NCBI GenBank assembly: GCA_907165065.1
Contig: OU015523.1
Location: forward strand, 21,913,834 to 21,977,833
Length of the DNA: 64,000 nt
Origin: Caprimulgus europaeus
Taxonomy: Eukaryota; Chordata; Aves; Caprimulgiformes; Caprimulgidae
Direction: 5' to 3'
The first letter of the stretch is position 1; every line of letters begins with the position of its first letter. Of the stretch, positions 26,192 to 38,682 are shown piece after piece. The notes beneath the pieces were generated by a model. It ran no database searches. It worked only from the letters and a program-made list of their open reading frames with translations, and had not been told where the DNA came from. Both the position numbers and the translations under genes were made by a program.

Positions 26192-27184
26192 TGTGGTGAG
26201 TTGACCCTGGCTGGACACCACGTGCTCACCAAGCCACTTCATCACTTCGCCTCCTCAACTGGACAGGGGAGAGAAAATATAATTAAAGGCTTGTTGGTCA
26301 AGATAAGGACAGGGAGAGATCACTCAGAAATTACCATCACTAGCAAAACAAACACAAATTGGGAAAATTTAGTTTATTTTATTACCGATCAAAATCAGAG
26401 TAGGATGATGAAAAATAAGAACTAAATCTTAAAACATCTTCCCCCTACCTCTTCCTTCTTCCTGGGCTTAACTTCACTTCTGATTTTCTCTTCCTCCTCC
26501 ACTCCAGCAGCAGCATAGAGTGATGAGTAATGGGGTTGTAGGAAGTTAATCTCACATCGTCTCTGCCACTCCTTCCTCCTCAGGGAGAGGACTCCTCACA
26601 CTCTTCCCCTGCTCCTGAATGAGTCCACTTCACAGGGTACAGTCTTGTAAGAATAGACAGCTCCAGTATGGGCTCTTCTCTCCATGGGTCCACAGGTCCT
26701 GTCAGAAGCCTGCTCCAGTGTGAGCTTCCCATGGGGTCACAGTGTCCTTTGGGCATCCATCTGCTCTGGTATGGGGTCTTCCACAGGCTGCAGGTGGATA
26801 TCTGCTCCACTGTGGACCTCTATGGGCTGCAGTGAGACAGCTTGCCTTACCACAGTCTTTGTCACAGGCTGCAGGGAAATCTCTGTTCTGGTGCCTGGAG
26901 CACCTACTACTACTACTGCTTCTTCACTGGCCTTGGTGTCTGCAAAGTTTTCTTTTACATGTTCTCACTCCTCAATTTGGCTGCAGGTGCACAGGTTTTT
27001 TTTCCCCTTCTTAAATATGTTATCACAGACCACTGTTGCTGATGGGCTCGGCCTTGGCAGGTCCATCTTGGAACTGGCGGGTATTGACTCTGTTGGACAG
27101 GGATGAAGCTTCTAATAGCTTCTCACAGAAGCCACCCCTTTAACCCTCTCTACTCCCAAAACTTTACCATGTAAACCCAGTGCA
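26192..27184 (-). mobile_element. Solo LTR of an avian endogenous retrovirus (about 1 kb)
   Basis: The element begins TGTGGTGAGTTGACC on the plus strand and ends CCCAGTGCA, so its ends are TG and CA. It reads in order like a widespread bird LTR that I know from memory: GGACAGGGGAGAGAAAATAT, GATAAGGACAGGGAGAGATC, a repeat-rich middle, CTTCTCACAGAAGCCACCCC. The minus strand is the likely sense: AATAAA signals lie at 26373-26383 (TTTATT on plus), near the expected 3' end. No internal retroviral genes flank it, so it is probably a solo LTR left by recombination. The 5-bp flanks (CACAT and CTTAT) do not match, so no clean target duplication is visible. Many CpGs of the family have decayed to TG or CA. 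Confidence 0.88.
26640..26915. repeat. Degenerate tandem units inside the LTR
   Basis: Within the LTR, about five or six diverged units recur at roughly 40-55 base spacing. Each has a CTGCTCCAGTGTG-like start and a CCACAGGCTGCAG- or CCATGGG-like end (starts near 26660, 26707, 26760, 26801 and 26880). Minisatellite-like amplification is a property I recall for this LTR family. Unit number may vary between copies. Confidence 0.65.
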
Positions 27185-29446
27185 CTTATCAAGTATATAT
27201 TGAATTATCTTGAGATGATCATCAAGATGTATTGAACTAAGTGGTAAACATTGAGTGAGTTAAGGCTGAAATTAATATTTACCTCAAGGGTCAATAAACT
27301 TTGATGTTGACTGAAATGTGTAATCAATATATGTATTGTTAATACATTCTGAATGCATTCAGCAGAAGTATCTAGAAAACTGTTCTATAACCCTAGGGAT
27401 CCCAGGGGATGCCTTCTTTCCAGCTACTACTACAAAGGAAAAACAAAAAATGGAATAAAGTGACCCAATTTTGATTAGTCATTCAAATACATATGCACAC
27501 ATTTCATATCTGATGGATCAGTACATGTGGAGGAAGAACTTTCTAGAAAGTTGGGCTAAAGCTATCCAACATCTCTGTGAACCCCCAAGGGATCACAAAC
27601 TTCCTTTCCCCGCTTTGGCTTCAGGTATAAAGTATGTTTATTTGACTGTTTTATGTACCAGAAATATAAAATAGTAAATGTTTAAAAAAAAATTAAAAAT
27701 CCAAATAACCCTTGCACTCTATCCCACATACTCTAGTATATACTACTGTCTTTGGAAAGTGAAGAATGGGACAGGTTTATATTGTGTTGCTCAGCTGAAC
27801 AAACATCATGGCAGAGCTGCTATATATGTATTCTTGCCAAACTCTGATTCAGCCAATCAAGACTGTTTTAGCCCTTTGGTTCACATAAATAACTTGGAAA
27901 AGGCATTCATGGGGCTTATTTGAATGAAACTGAGACATATTCATGTGGAGAGAGAAAAAGAGAACTATCCCTTCCTTCCCCAGCTGTAAAATGAGTTCAC
28001 AAGTTTGAGTTGTGCTGAGTCTATTTGTGTATGAGATCCTCTGTGTTCCATTTTTCCTCCATGCATCCATTTTGTTGTTATGAAATTAAAAAAAATTATC
28101 ACCTTTCATAAAGCATATTCAATCCTCTGTCAGAAAGGAACGTCAGTCTTATGCATGGCTTTGGAAAAATCCTAATCTGTTACACAGAATGCCTGGATTG
28201 TCCATCAGCTATCTTCTTCAGCCAAGCTGCTAGCTTCATGGCATAATTATCCTAGCTGACCAACTTCTCCAAGAGAGAAAATACGGGGAATACTAAGACT
28301 TCTTAATGACAATTAATAGTCTTCTGAAGTCTTAAAAACCTAGTACTGATACTGCTTTCCAGAGATGAAGTTGGATGGTTATTTTCTGGTTTCAATTGCT
28401 CCTCTCCTTTAAATTTCAACGGTCCTTTTGCAAAAAACTGGAACTACAGAGAATCCCCTAGACTATCTGTCAAACATTTTTATAATACACTTTCTTTCTG
28501 TAAGTGACACAGTTCAGGAAGAAATTACAGATGAGAAAAACAAAAGCTTTTACTGAATGCCTTGAGATGTTCTCTCTGGCTCTGGCTTGAAGAAAAAAAA
28601 ATAAAATGAGGTCCTATGATAAAACAATAGTCTTGAAGATGGAAAGTTACCTCTCTGTTTTAGCAATATGAATGCCACTTTTTTCTTACTATTTTCATTC
28701 AAATAGTGAAGAATGTAATTTTTGCTACTTTCAGCCTTCTATATATGTATTGTTGCTCTGGACTCGGTATGCGCATGAACAAATGTATGTATTTTGATTA
28801 ATTGAAAAGGAGGAAGGGAATGTCATGTGTTCATGCATGCAAAAATCTCCTGTGTCTGTACCTCACACTGTGGATATGCTTGTATCTACTAGTGCTCATA
28901 TGTTGCTCACTTAATTTTTCCTTCTTGTGAAACAAAAGCACCCTAGAAATGGCTTGTAAAGGACTTCTTTGAACATATCTGGATCATCTGTCTCCATGGA
29001 CAGGTTGATTTTGTGAAGAAATAGTAGACAGCATTTGAGTAACTTTCTTCATTTCTCTTTTCTTGTGTTGGTATATCACTTGCTTAATCACCTTTGATAA
29101 TCAATCTTGTCTAATGTCCTAAACAGGATTATGATGTTCTTGTAATTACCAGTCATCTGTGAGACTGATCAGTTCATCAAGGAAAATTATCCCCTGCTTT
29201 AACAATGAATTTTTTTTTTTGCTATGTCAATAATCTCCTCAGCCTACTTCCACATAGCTGTCTTATGCTCTTCAGCTTTCTTGTCTATTACATATTGGGC
29301 GATACTAGAGATCCATGGTAGGGTTTGTTGTGGCTGTCTGTTGTGTCAGAGAAACCATGTTGCCCTTTTTCCAAAGACAGAATGTGGGAAATATTTATGT
29401 ACTAAAAGTATTAAGATACTGTGGTCATTTCATCCTTTATAAAATA
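27185..29446. other. Unassigned AT-rich DNA
   Basis: No gene or repeat family was recognised. A-rich runs occur near 27682 and 28087. Open frames are short and conflicting. Confidence 0.5.
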
Positions 29447-29710
29447 ACTTAGACTGGAGGGAACCTTCTGTTAAATTAGGGACAGCTTATATCAGGTTGC
29501 CCAGGGCCCTGGCCAAATGAGGAATATCCTTTAACATGTTCAGACCTCTTCAGCAATGTGTTCCTTTGTTTGACATCCTTCACTACAAAAACTTTTTCCT
29601 AGTATCCATTTGGCATTTCCCTGTTGGAACTTGTATCTGTAGCTTATCACTGTGCATCTTCAAGAAGAGTCTGACTTGATCTTCTTTGTATATTATCATT
29701 ATACATCTGC
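29447..29710 (-). mobile_element. Old, diverged CR1 3' end
   Basis: The plus strand follows the complement of a CR1 3' end: AGGTTGCCCAGGGCCCTGGC (about 29493-29512), a CAATGTGTTCC block, AAAACTTTTTCCTAGTATCC (about 29588-29607), and AAGAGTCTGACTTGATCTTC (about 29664-29683). These match in order the common CR1 series: gcccagggccctgtcc, gttccagtg, agtttttcct, gagtctggctccatcttc. Divergence is much higher than in the 4-6 kb copy. Neither end is sharp. Confidence 0.75.
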
Positions 29711-30756
29711 ACAAATGAGTTTCATTAGCACAAGCTGAGAACTTTGAAATGGTATCTTGGATCTCACAGCTGGGAGGGAAGATGAAGACATTGAGACAAA
29801 ATGTAGGTGTAAGAAAGGATTTATTGAACTTCTGTATCTCAAACTATCCGTGACTTTTTAAGTTTTTATATGCTATAAATAGACAAATGTAAACAAAGAT
29901 ACATACAAAACATGTGTTCATCTTGTTCCAAGACTCTGACATGGAGTATGTGATCTTGAGGATAATTGCAGAGCTTTTGTAACACTGTGGAATGACATGT
30001 TGTTTCTCTTCATATAACAACACCCTTTCCATTTTTTTAGAGATTTATAACATCTTTGGGGAATCATGACACAGCAGTTGAGAGAAGTTGGTCAGTGGAT
30101 GCTCACAGGCACTGAGTGCCTGTCTGATCTGAATGCCACAAGTCCTCCTGAAATAAGTCTGTGTTTAGTTCCATGAAACACCAGTGTAAAAGTTAGTTTT
30201 TAAATTATTAGTATCCATGAAAACTTGGATCATATGCTTTAGGATTATTAAGTGTTATTACACATTATTAAGATGTTATTTAAAACTGTAAGATTTGCAC
30301 TCGGTTGAAATACAGGACACAAGCTTAGTACATGGATGAACTATTCCCCCAAAAAACAGCTACAACAATGCTGTTTCAAAGTTACAGATGGATGCCCCAA
30401 ACTTTTATCTGCTTGAATTAATCAGCTAGTGTAATTTGTTTCCTTGAAAACTAAATATAGCAACATTCTTTACAGGTTTGGAATCCAAAAGAGTCACCAT
30501 GTAATTAAACTAGGATGTTTTAATAGATGACCATTTTCAGTACACTGGAATAGCAGAAAATATTCCATGTTAAACATTTAAGAGACTATGAAATAGACAA
30601 TATCGCATTGTATCCATTCAGAGAGAAACAAAGTATGATAATAGAAATAAATGTAATGGAGACTGAAATTGTTTGCAATTGCATCAACAGAAAGTTTTAG
30701 TTTGAATACTAAAGGAGATACTCCAGAGCTGAGAAACTAAAACTTCAAAACGTTGG

Positions 30757-30830
30757 TGTTTTGTTTTGGTTTTTTTTGGTTTTTTTTAATGATGCATTGA
30801 TTTTTTGATAGTTGGGGGTTTTTTTAAACT
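30757..30830. repeat. T/G-rich tract
   Basis: T runs interrupted by GG and a GGGGG, the strand-complement type of the A/C tracts elsewhere in the window. No role can be assigned. Confidence 0.65.
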
Positions 30831-32172
30831 TGATCTGAATTTCACATTGTCATTGTGCAATTCATAACTACAAACTCCTGGGTTTTAACTACATGTAATG
30901 GTCTCTATTTCCATTTCACGTCAGTTCTAGCAGAAAGGAAAAGCCAACAGTTACCAAAGGCTGGTCCTTGTCCTGCATCCAATGCTACAGTAACAAGGTT
31001 CATACATGCTTGTTTCTAGAGGCAGTGCTTCCCAAGGTGAGCATGAATCTCTACAGTCTTCTAGAAAGCTATTTCTGATAGTTCCCAAAGAAAGGTATTA
31101 TCAATAACATTGGATCCAGAAGCATCAGACAGTATTAAATACCTTTGGGAACCATAGTGAAATTAAAGAACATCAACAGTGTTTTCATAACAGATGTAAC
31201 TGTATAATCTACTAATGTAATATATATCCTGAGGCAATATAGATAGTCTTGGGATGACCTGTAGAAACAGCTTTTCATACTATTTGGAGGACAGGGACAG
31301 CCAAAAATAATCTCAGTGACAGTATGAGTCTGTCACTGATCTTCAAATATATCATGTTGTTTGTACTGCTCAAGGCTGCCTCTAAAATAAGGTTGCCTAA
31401 GACTTTTGAATGTGTCGTACTCGTTATTGCTTTCTGAGATATGCAGAATTTGCAGTCATGATAAATACCATGGGTTGTGCAGTATGACTGTATGTAGTTA
31501 TAGATTGATCTTTAGCAGAAAGGAGAAAGGTGAGCATGGAACAGCTACAGAAATAAGGATGTTTTGGAAACTAAAATATTATATTGGTGTTGAAATGCAA
31601 AATAGCTGCTCAATGAAACAGCTGTGTTGTTTGAGTGTAAGAAAGCTCCTGGGCTTTCTTTCAGTTGAGATGAGCCAGGAAGTACAATTTAGGGCATGAG
31701 GCCATTTCTACAAATATTTAAGACTGTTTCTTTATTGCATTGACTAGATTCTATATCTCTGAATGTGATGTTTTGGATTTGGTGTTTTGGGTGGGATAAA
31801 CATTATTTGCCAACAACACTTAAGGAAAAATATTGCAATATTTCATGAACGATATCTCTGATAACAAATAACTTAAAAGCATTTATCTTTCTAATAATTT
31901 GTTCTGGTATAGGGAGTTACATAGGGTGCAATGAATGTGCAGAGAGATACATATGTAGTACTGTGTTCAGTCTACTGCAGTATTGATGTTTTCTTTAGTA
32001 GGATTTTATCTGATTCAAGACCGTGGAAGGGATAACCTGTTATAGAACGAGGGAGTTATTTTCACTTATTTTTAAAAAATTTAGCCTTTAAAGTGCAAGA
32101 ACAAGAACTAAGATTAATTAACAGTCTTCAGATCCATTCAACTCTTTCAGTATATTGTAGTAACCTGAAATT

Positions 32173-32209
32173 TAAAAAAAAAAAACACAACAAAAAACCC
32201 CTAAAAAAT
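32173..32209. repeat. A/C-rich tract
   Basis: An A run (A12) is followed by CACAACAAAAAACCCCT. Low-complexity sequence of the kind repeated across the window. Confidence 0.7.
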
Positions 32210-33329
32210 GTGCCCTGTACTCTTTCGTATTATAGTTCAAGCCCCCAAACCAATCCAGACTTAAGGATCAGTGAAAAGTGCTCCCAATGCATCATTATAA
32301 TCACCTCTCAGAAAAAAAAAAAACAAACCACAATGCAGGTTTTAAAAACTACTGGTGGAATAAGTTCTGTTAATTAGGAGATTTTATAAAGGAGAAACTG
32401 GTGCTAAAACTTAACTGTAAGCATTTTAGCCTGATGTTTTCATTCTGAAATTAGTGCAATGCCCAATACTGTGTACAATAGGAGATATCCAACTGCATGT
32501 GTGTACCGTTATATTTAATTAAGATTTTCCTTTAATCTGCATTCATTACTTTACTCAAGGTATCATACTTTTACTATAGTAAAATTTAAATTCCTATAAT
32601 ATAAATCCTAGGTCATGACTCAAGAGGACCAAATTGACCTCAAATGGACAAAGCTGTTTCCCATGTAAGACTGCCTTGAGAAATTGCAATATATGAACCC
32701 CTACACTTTTAGTATCTTTTTCTGTTTCTGTCACGATCTTAATTTATAACATTGAAGGTCCAAGTCTAGCAAATTTCATGGAAAAAATAATGTGCAGCTC
32801 CAGTTAGTGTGACTTTGCATCAGACTGTTATCTGTGACTCTGAAATTTTTAATCCATTTCGTTGCTTCTATTAATGCACACTAGATATAAATTTCAGCTA
32901 AGATGTGAACTGCAGCACCAAAGTTTTTAACTCACCAGTATGAGATTAACCAATTTATTTGATAGGATTTTTTCAGCATTGGTGCTCATACCTCAGTTAG
33001 TGAAAGAAGTTATACTAGTCCATTTATTTCTCATTCTATGTCATCTGCTTAAGGACACTGAAAAGGAATTCATGATAGATTTTTTTTTTTTTTAATTCAC
33101 AAAACCTAAAAACAAACAACCCCAAAAACGCAAGTACCACTGTTCTTGAAGAACTTTGTAGTTCAGAATAAAGAGTAAATATGCTATTTGCCAAGTGCAT
33201 ATAAAGGGTATGGTTTTCTTTCATTTTGTTCTCACACTATTAAATGTTTGCAATGTGGCATAATCAGGGTGCATAAAAATATATATACATGCTGTTCAAA
33301 TTCAATGACACAAAATTCAAGATCCCTGA

Positions 33330-33400
33330 GGTAAGGTTAAGCAGGAGCTCATATAGTCAGGGTTGAAATTCAGACACTGCAGATATAATCCATCTCTCTG
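33330..33400 (-). mobile_element. Possible MIR SINE fragment
   Basis: GAGGTAAGGTTAAGCAGGAG followed by CATATAGTCAGGGTTGAAAT resembles complementary MIR (aggttaagtgacttg, cacacagc, gggattcgaa). The match is short and weak. Confidence 0.3.
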
Positions 33401-35798
33401 ACACATGCAGTGCTTCATTGTAAGACTGCCAGACATAGTCTGCTGAGATGGGAATGTCACAGAATACCAAAACAGGGAGAGACGCAGTTTTGTTCATCAT
33501 TGCTTTTATCTATGAATATCCTTCTAACAGTCTACATACATAGCTGTTGCCAGACAGAGAAATATGAATGCAGCATGGAGATGCAGCAGCTAACATTCAG
33601 AGAAGTACATGAAGCATGTGCTGGGAGCTCAGAATTACCTAAAAATAATTTGGGTAGTTAATCAGGTTAATTGCTTATCTTTAAGGCAATATTTCTGTGC
33701 AGATGCGGAGTCACCACCTCCGTTATCTAGCAGAGATCAATGGTATGCCTAGTTGCCTACTTGTCCTAGTGAATTCTGAACCTAAATGACAAAAGGGACC
33801 CTGAAGGCAAAGAAAGTGCACTGTCATCACTGGGGAGGCAGGGAGGCAGGCAGAAAGAGCTGCAATGGCAGAAAGGAAGAAGCTTTTTTGAAAATATAAA
33901 GTGCTATTGCTTTTGCAATTTGTTCTCAGTTATTCCCACTCCATTATGTATTTGAAGTTTTTGTGCTGGTGATGAAAGGGGAAAAACACTGAACTAGTTT
34001 AGAGAGAATAAAGGTTACAAAATGAGAGACACAGATGTATACATATCTTAGATACATGTATAATCCTGGTCTTATGCAAAAAGCAAAGAAACTTGACTTG
34101 GCTGTACTGGCCAGTCACACAGATTTCAGTGGATTTTCAAATGTCCATGTCAGGCAGCAAACCACTAAAAAAGTGTGAGTGCCTGTACAGTAGCAGTTTC
34201 AGCGTGGCATGAGCATACACAGTTCTGTAAACTGTTGGGGTCTCTGGGTAATTATGGCTCTAATCAGAAAGGAAGAAAGCTTCTGGGGCTCTGAAAAAAT
34301 ACACACTTACCACAGAATTGGCATAAACCTGGCTGGCCATATGAACAACAGTGCTGGAGGGACATGGTTGTCTGGGTTTATGTCTGGACATATAGCAACC
34401 TTTGCATTGTGATTAAACGTTGGTTACCCTAGCTTCAAAAGTATGTTTTTTTTTTAAATAGGGTATCCTATTCTAGATGTACTGAGCAACAGCTCTGTAT
34501 AGGCATTTTCCTGACCATTTGTAAAAGGCAATCTAGCTAAAAGCACCATTGTGACATGAATCAGCAGTTCTGGACTATGCAGTAACACAGCTGAGGAGCT
34601 TGGAGCAGTGAAATGGATTAAAATAAAGGACACGTATCAAAACTAGAATATAACTATTGTAGGGATGCTAATAGCTTGTGGTAAGAGTTTCATGAGGAAC
34701 CTGCAAGCAATTAAAAGTTTAGGAGAAGGTGCAGTACATGGGCTGTCTGTTGGGCAATGGGAGCTAAAGTTTAGGTTAGATATTTTGGTACTGGTTTAGT
34801 GTCCCCCCACTCAGTTCATAGGATCAATCTTTTCATTCTGTCTGCATCATGCTAGTTTTCAGTCCCCCCTCTGAATCCCTTCCTCAATCCCAATACAAAG
34901 CTCTGGTCTTTGCAAAGTGATTTGCACCATCACAAATCAAACCCAGTGGGTGAAAATACACTGCTTCAACTTTTTTCACTTCTATTTTTACCCAGGTAAG
35001 TTTTCTCTTTGCATTATCTTGCTCTGAATCCTTTTCTTATGTATTATAACCAAAAGGGTCAAGGTTGGAGGCAAATGTCATCATGTTTCCTCAATTTTCT
35101 GGAATGTATAACTTCTGAGGAAAACAATGAAGATCATGACAAGAGAAGAAAGTTGTGCAGTTTGTTGCTTTCATTCCTCCACCTGCACTAATCTCGGACA
35201 GACTTGGGATCTCACGTGATAGCAAGTTCCCAGGACCCTCACTTTGCATGTCTTCAACATTAGCATCTCCTACTGTGCATTTCCTCAGAAACAGACTGGT
35301 ACATTGAATACTGGGCATAAAGATCAGATATAAATCTAACTGCTACTGTCCCTTAGAAATGGATTAGACCTATCTAGTCTGGTGGTCTTATGAAACAAAG
35401 CTAAACACATCATTCAGCATTCATCTTACATATTTACATTTTGTGTAAGTCTGATTTTTTTAGGAGTATGGAAAAAATAATACATTTCTGTGTATCTTGT
35501 TTTTGTATTTTCATATCTAGTAAAAAATTCAGGGAACTTTTATGTGATATTTCTAAGCAGCTGACAGTGAGAAATATTGTAAGAGCTTGGAGGTTTTTTA
35601 ATTTATTATTTCAGGGAATCAGAGAAAAAATATTTTTATCAGAATTTTATAGATACAAGCAGTATATTAAGCTCTAAAGTATTTACTTATTGGATCTACA
35701 AAAGGTCCTTTTTGTAGTTTTGTTTCTTGTAAGAGAGAAAATATGTGGCAAAGGTAATATGTATCTTTTTACATATTAGATTTTTTACATATTCCATA

Positions 35799-35807
35799 GG
35801 GGGGGGG
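35799..35807. repeat. G9 homopolymer
   Basis: Nine consecutive G in very AT-rich DNA. Likely slippage-prone. Confidence 0.8.
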
Positions 35808-36696
35808 AAATTCTTAATTTTTAAAACTTTCAGTAAAAAGTGGGACATGTTTTTCACAAGTACATGAAAAAGAGGTCTTGTTTTACCAGTTCTGGTAATG
35901 GACCATTTTTTTTTTAACCCCTAATGCTCAAAAAGATACCACCTCAGTTTTTCAAGCTTAACCATGAATTCAGATTATTTTTTCCTAAAACTAGACTAAA
36001 AACTTCTAGGTTTTGTATTTATAAATAATAATAAAATAGATGTCAAAGATGTCCTCTAAGGATTTAGTTTCGTACACTAGAGCTGCTTCATTAGTAAATA
36101 ATATCAGGTATAGGGTATTTTGACCTTTCATTCTTCAACCATTCTGTCTATCAAAATAACACTTCTGACAGTAAGTTAAGTACTTACTGCCTTGTTTTGC
36201 TTCAACATTACCTTTAGAGAATAACCTAAAAGTAATCTTTAGTTTGATCTGCTAATCTTGTGAGCACAAACATATGGAGGGATTGGCAGAAATAAATATC
36301 TAGACCTGTGAAAAATGAATTTTTAATAAGGATTTTTACAATTCTTCAGATGTTAAAAATGTTTGCCACAGAACTTTACATTCTGTAACTCATTTAAATT
36401 CAGAGTAAAAACTTTAGAGTTTTGTTTTCATATTGTTTGTTTTAGTTCATTTGATTTCCTGCAACGTAGTGTTCTCTCATGTAGTAGCAATGCCTTTTCC
36501 CATGTTGCTTGTTTGTCTGGAAGTAGAGAATCAAGTTTGCATGCATATACACCCACATTAAATAATCTATGTGAATCCATAATGAACTTCAGTTAGCAAA
36601 GATTTCAGTATAGTTTCTTGATGTATTTGACCATATATTCTGGAAAACTACTGAGATTAGAAATTCTGAAGGAAAAATCAGGCAGCAAAGATGTTG

Positions 36697-37225
36697 CCCA
36701 ACTTGAGGCCATTTGTTCTTGTCCTATCACTTGTTACTTGGTTGAACAGACCAAGCCCCACCTCTCCTCACCCTCCTTTCAGGTAGTTGTAGAGAGCAAT
36801 AAGGTCTTCCCCCAGATTCTGTTTCTCCAGGCTAAACAACTCCAGTTCTCTCAGCCACTCCTCATAAGACTCACCAGCTTCACTGTTCTTCTCTGGACAT
36901 GCTCCAGCACTTCCATGTCCTTCTTGTAGTGAGGGACCCAAAACTGAAGTCCAGGTGCAGCCTCACCAGTGCCAATTACAGGGGTAAGCGAAATTCCCTG
37001 ATCCTACTGGCCACACTATTTCTGGTACAGGTCAGGGTGCTGTTGGCCTTCTTGGCCACCTGGGCACACTGCTGGCTCATGTTCAGCCGGCTGTCGACCA
37101 GCACCCCAAGCTCCCTATCTGCTAAGCAGCTATCCAGCCACTCCTCCCTAAGCCTGTAAGAACTGCTGGCAGTTGTTGTGGCCAAAGTGCAGAGCCGGAC
37201 ATTTGGTCTTATTGAAATTCCACTC
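36697..37225 (-). mobile_element. CR1 LINE fragment lacking its 3' end (copy 3)
   Basis: CR1 lies in reverse orientation. It starts at CCCAACTTGAGGCCATTTGT, which lies inside the ORF2 end region, and runs through the complement of ORF2 to about 37225. The minus strand encodes a [20 protein letters not shown]-like block and [11 protein letters not shown]. Unlike typical CR1 copies it lacks the last 200 or so bases, including the ATTCTATG-type terminus, so it has been trimmed at both ends. It is similar in sequence to copy 1. Small internal deletions and stops are present. Confidence 0.92.
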
Positions 37226-37434
37226 CACCTTGGTTGCTTTTGATTCATGGTATTGCAGTTAAAACACAAATAGATATTAATAATTTCACAAGGTTCCTTT
37301 TTATTATTATCAGAAAATAACATTTGTTAAGATAATAACATGGGTTAAGATCAAATTTATCTTTTTACTAGATCAGAATAGTATGTCTTAAAAAGCTTCC
37401 CTTCCCAGTTTGGATGTTACCTGCATCTTCATAT

Positions 37435-37600
37435 AATCACAGAATGGCTGACACGGGAAGGCACCTCTGAACATTGTCTAGTCCAACCCTCTTGCTCAAT
37501 GCAGGGTCACCTAGAGTAGGTTGCTCAGGACATTCAGTTGGGTATTGAAAGCCTCCAAAAATGGAGATTCACCTTCCTGCTGAAGTGGTGTTCTATGCAC
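37435..37600 (-). mobile_element. CR1 3'-end fragment of a different subfamily
   Basis: The plus strand begins AATCACAGAATGGCTGACAC, then ACATTGTCTAGTCCAACCCT, CAGGGTCACCTAGAGTAGGT (about 37502-37521), TCAGTTGGGTATTGAAAGCC and ATGGAGATTCACC. This is the complement of a CR1 3' UTR of the type that has GGGTCACCTAGAGCAGGTTG. The 3' sequence differs from copies 1, 2 and 4, so it is a separate insertion. The right boundary is blurred beyond about 37575. Confidence 0.82.
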
Positions 37601-37670
37601 TATTTCTGCAAGATTTCCATTTAACATTTCTATTTTCATTTGCAAGGTCACAACTCTCCTGAAGAGAGAG

Positions 37671-37755
37671 AGGAAAAAAAATGAACCAAAACAAACAAAC
37701 AAATAAAAAAACCCAAGCAAACCCCTGCAATAACAAAAACATCAAAAACCCCTCA
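37671..37755. repeat. A/C-rich low-complexity tract
   Basis: A-runs interspersed with AAAC, AAAT and ACCC units over about 85 bases. It lies between a CR1 fragment and an LTR. Confidence 0.7.
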
Positions 37756-38127
37756 TGCATTTACTTCAGTGTCAGAATGGTGACACCTCAGTTTTGTAAA
37801 ATTAAGGGGAATTTTGTTGCTGCCCTTGACAAGGACTCTTAACCAGGATTCTCAGCAGAGCCACTTGATACAAGGTTGTACCATGAGAAAGAAAATGGCA
37901 TTGGAAACTACATTTTTAAAGCTTTCTGCCATCATCTGTTTTATTTCTCTTCTTCACGTAGCTGATATTGCTAAAACGATTGTTTAGTATCTCGTTTCTT
38001 TGCCACACAGCGTTATATGTATACCATAATGTCATCAACAGGTACAAAACCTCTACCTCTCAATATTTCTCCCCTTTTCTTGAAATATACTACCAGTCTC
38101 CTGCCCTTTCTGCTTTCAAAATATCAT
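37756..38127. other. Unassigned DNA
   Basis: A 370-base stretch between the A/C tract and the truncated LTR. Nothing was recognised. Confidence 0.45.
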
Positions 38128-38682
38128 CCCCGCCCCTCCTTTCCCCCTCCTACCCAAGGAACAGGGGAGAGAATTGGAGGGTTAAAGGTAAAGAGACTCA
38201 TAGGTTGACATAAGAACAATTTAATAGTTGGAGTAAAATAAACCTAAATAGTAACAATAATAATAATGCAAATAATAATAATATATATAAATGAGTGATG
38301 CAGAGTACAATTGCTCACCACACACTGCTGGCAATCATAGAGGAGTGAAAAGTAACCCCGAACCCAGAACCACAATCAGAGAAAAGCGAGCCCGAGCGAT
38401 TTGTGAGAAAATCCCTCCCCTTCCTTGTCAACCCTCAATAATATACTGAACATGATGTAATATAATATGGAATACCCCACTGGCATATCCAAATGCCAAT
38501 TTGGGGTTTTGCTAATTACTATGCTTCCCCTCTCCCGGTCCTTTGCACTTGCAAATTAATAAATACGATGTTCTTGTATGTTGTCAATATTCTTCTCATA
38601 CCAAATCCCATACTGAAAACAAAACACAATGCTTTCTACCTATTAAGAGGAAAATTAACTCTATCCTAGCAAAACCAGGACA
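38128..38682 (-). mobile_element. Truncated LTR of an avian endogenous retrovirus
   Basis: The sequence follows, in order, a second bird LTR type that I know: ACAGGGGAGAGAATTGGAGG, CATAGGTTGACATAAGAACA then a TTTAATAG block, an ATA/ATAAT-rich middle, CAATTGCTCACCACACACTG, ATATACTGAACATGATGTAA, TATGGAATACCCC, and the terminal block ending AACTCTATCCTAGCAAAACC then AGGACA at 38682. The sense is probably the minus strand: a TATATTATTG TATA-like box sits near 38440. The CA end is present at 38682. The other end, expected to carry TGTGGTTTAACC on the plus strand, is missing or unrecognisable, so the copy is truncated. No internal genes are attached. Confidence 0.85.
38255..38290. repeat. (ATA/AAT)n microsatellite within the LTR
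   Basis: AAT trinucleotide units are interrupted by GCA and end in TATATATA. An AAT-rich block at this position is a feature I recall for this LTR family. Confidence 0.75.

Larger units (their letters stand above)
29711..36696. other. Long unassigned AT-rich region
   Basis: No gene, RNA gene or well-supported transposable element was seen. It holds T/G- and A/C-rich tracts (30757-30830, 32173-32209, 33101-33130), a T run near 33080, a G9 run (35799-35807), and a possible MIR fragment near 33330-33400. Open frames are short. Confidence 0.5.

Noticed and set aside
26684-27106. 140-codon plus-strand open frame
   Set aside because: It lies entirely inside the 1-kb LTR, resembles no protein, and is antisense to the inferred LTR transcript.
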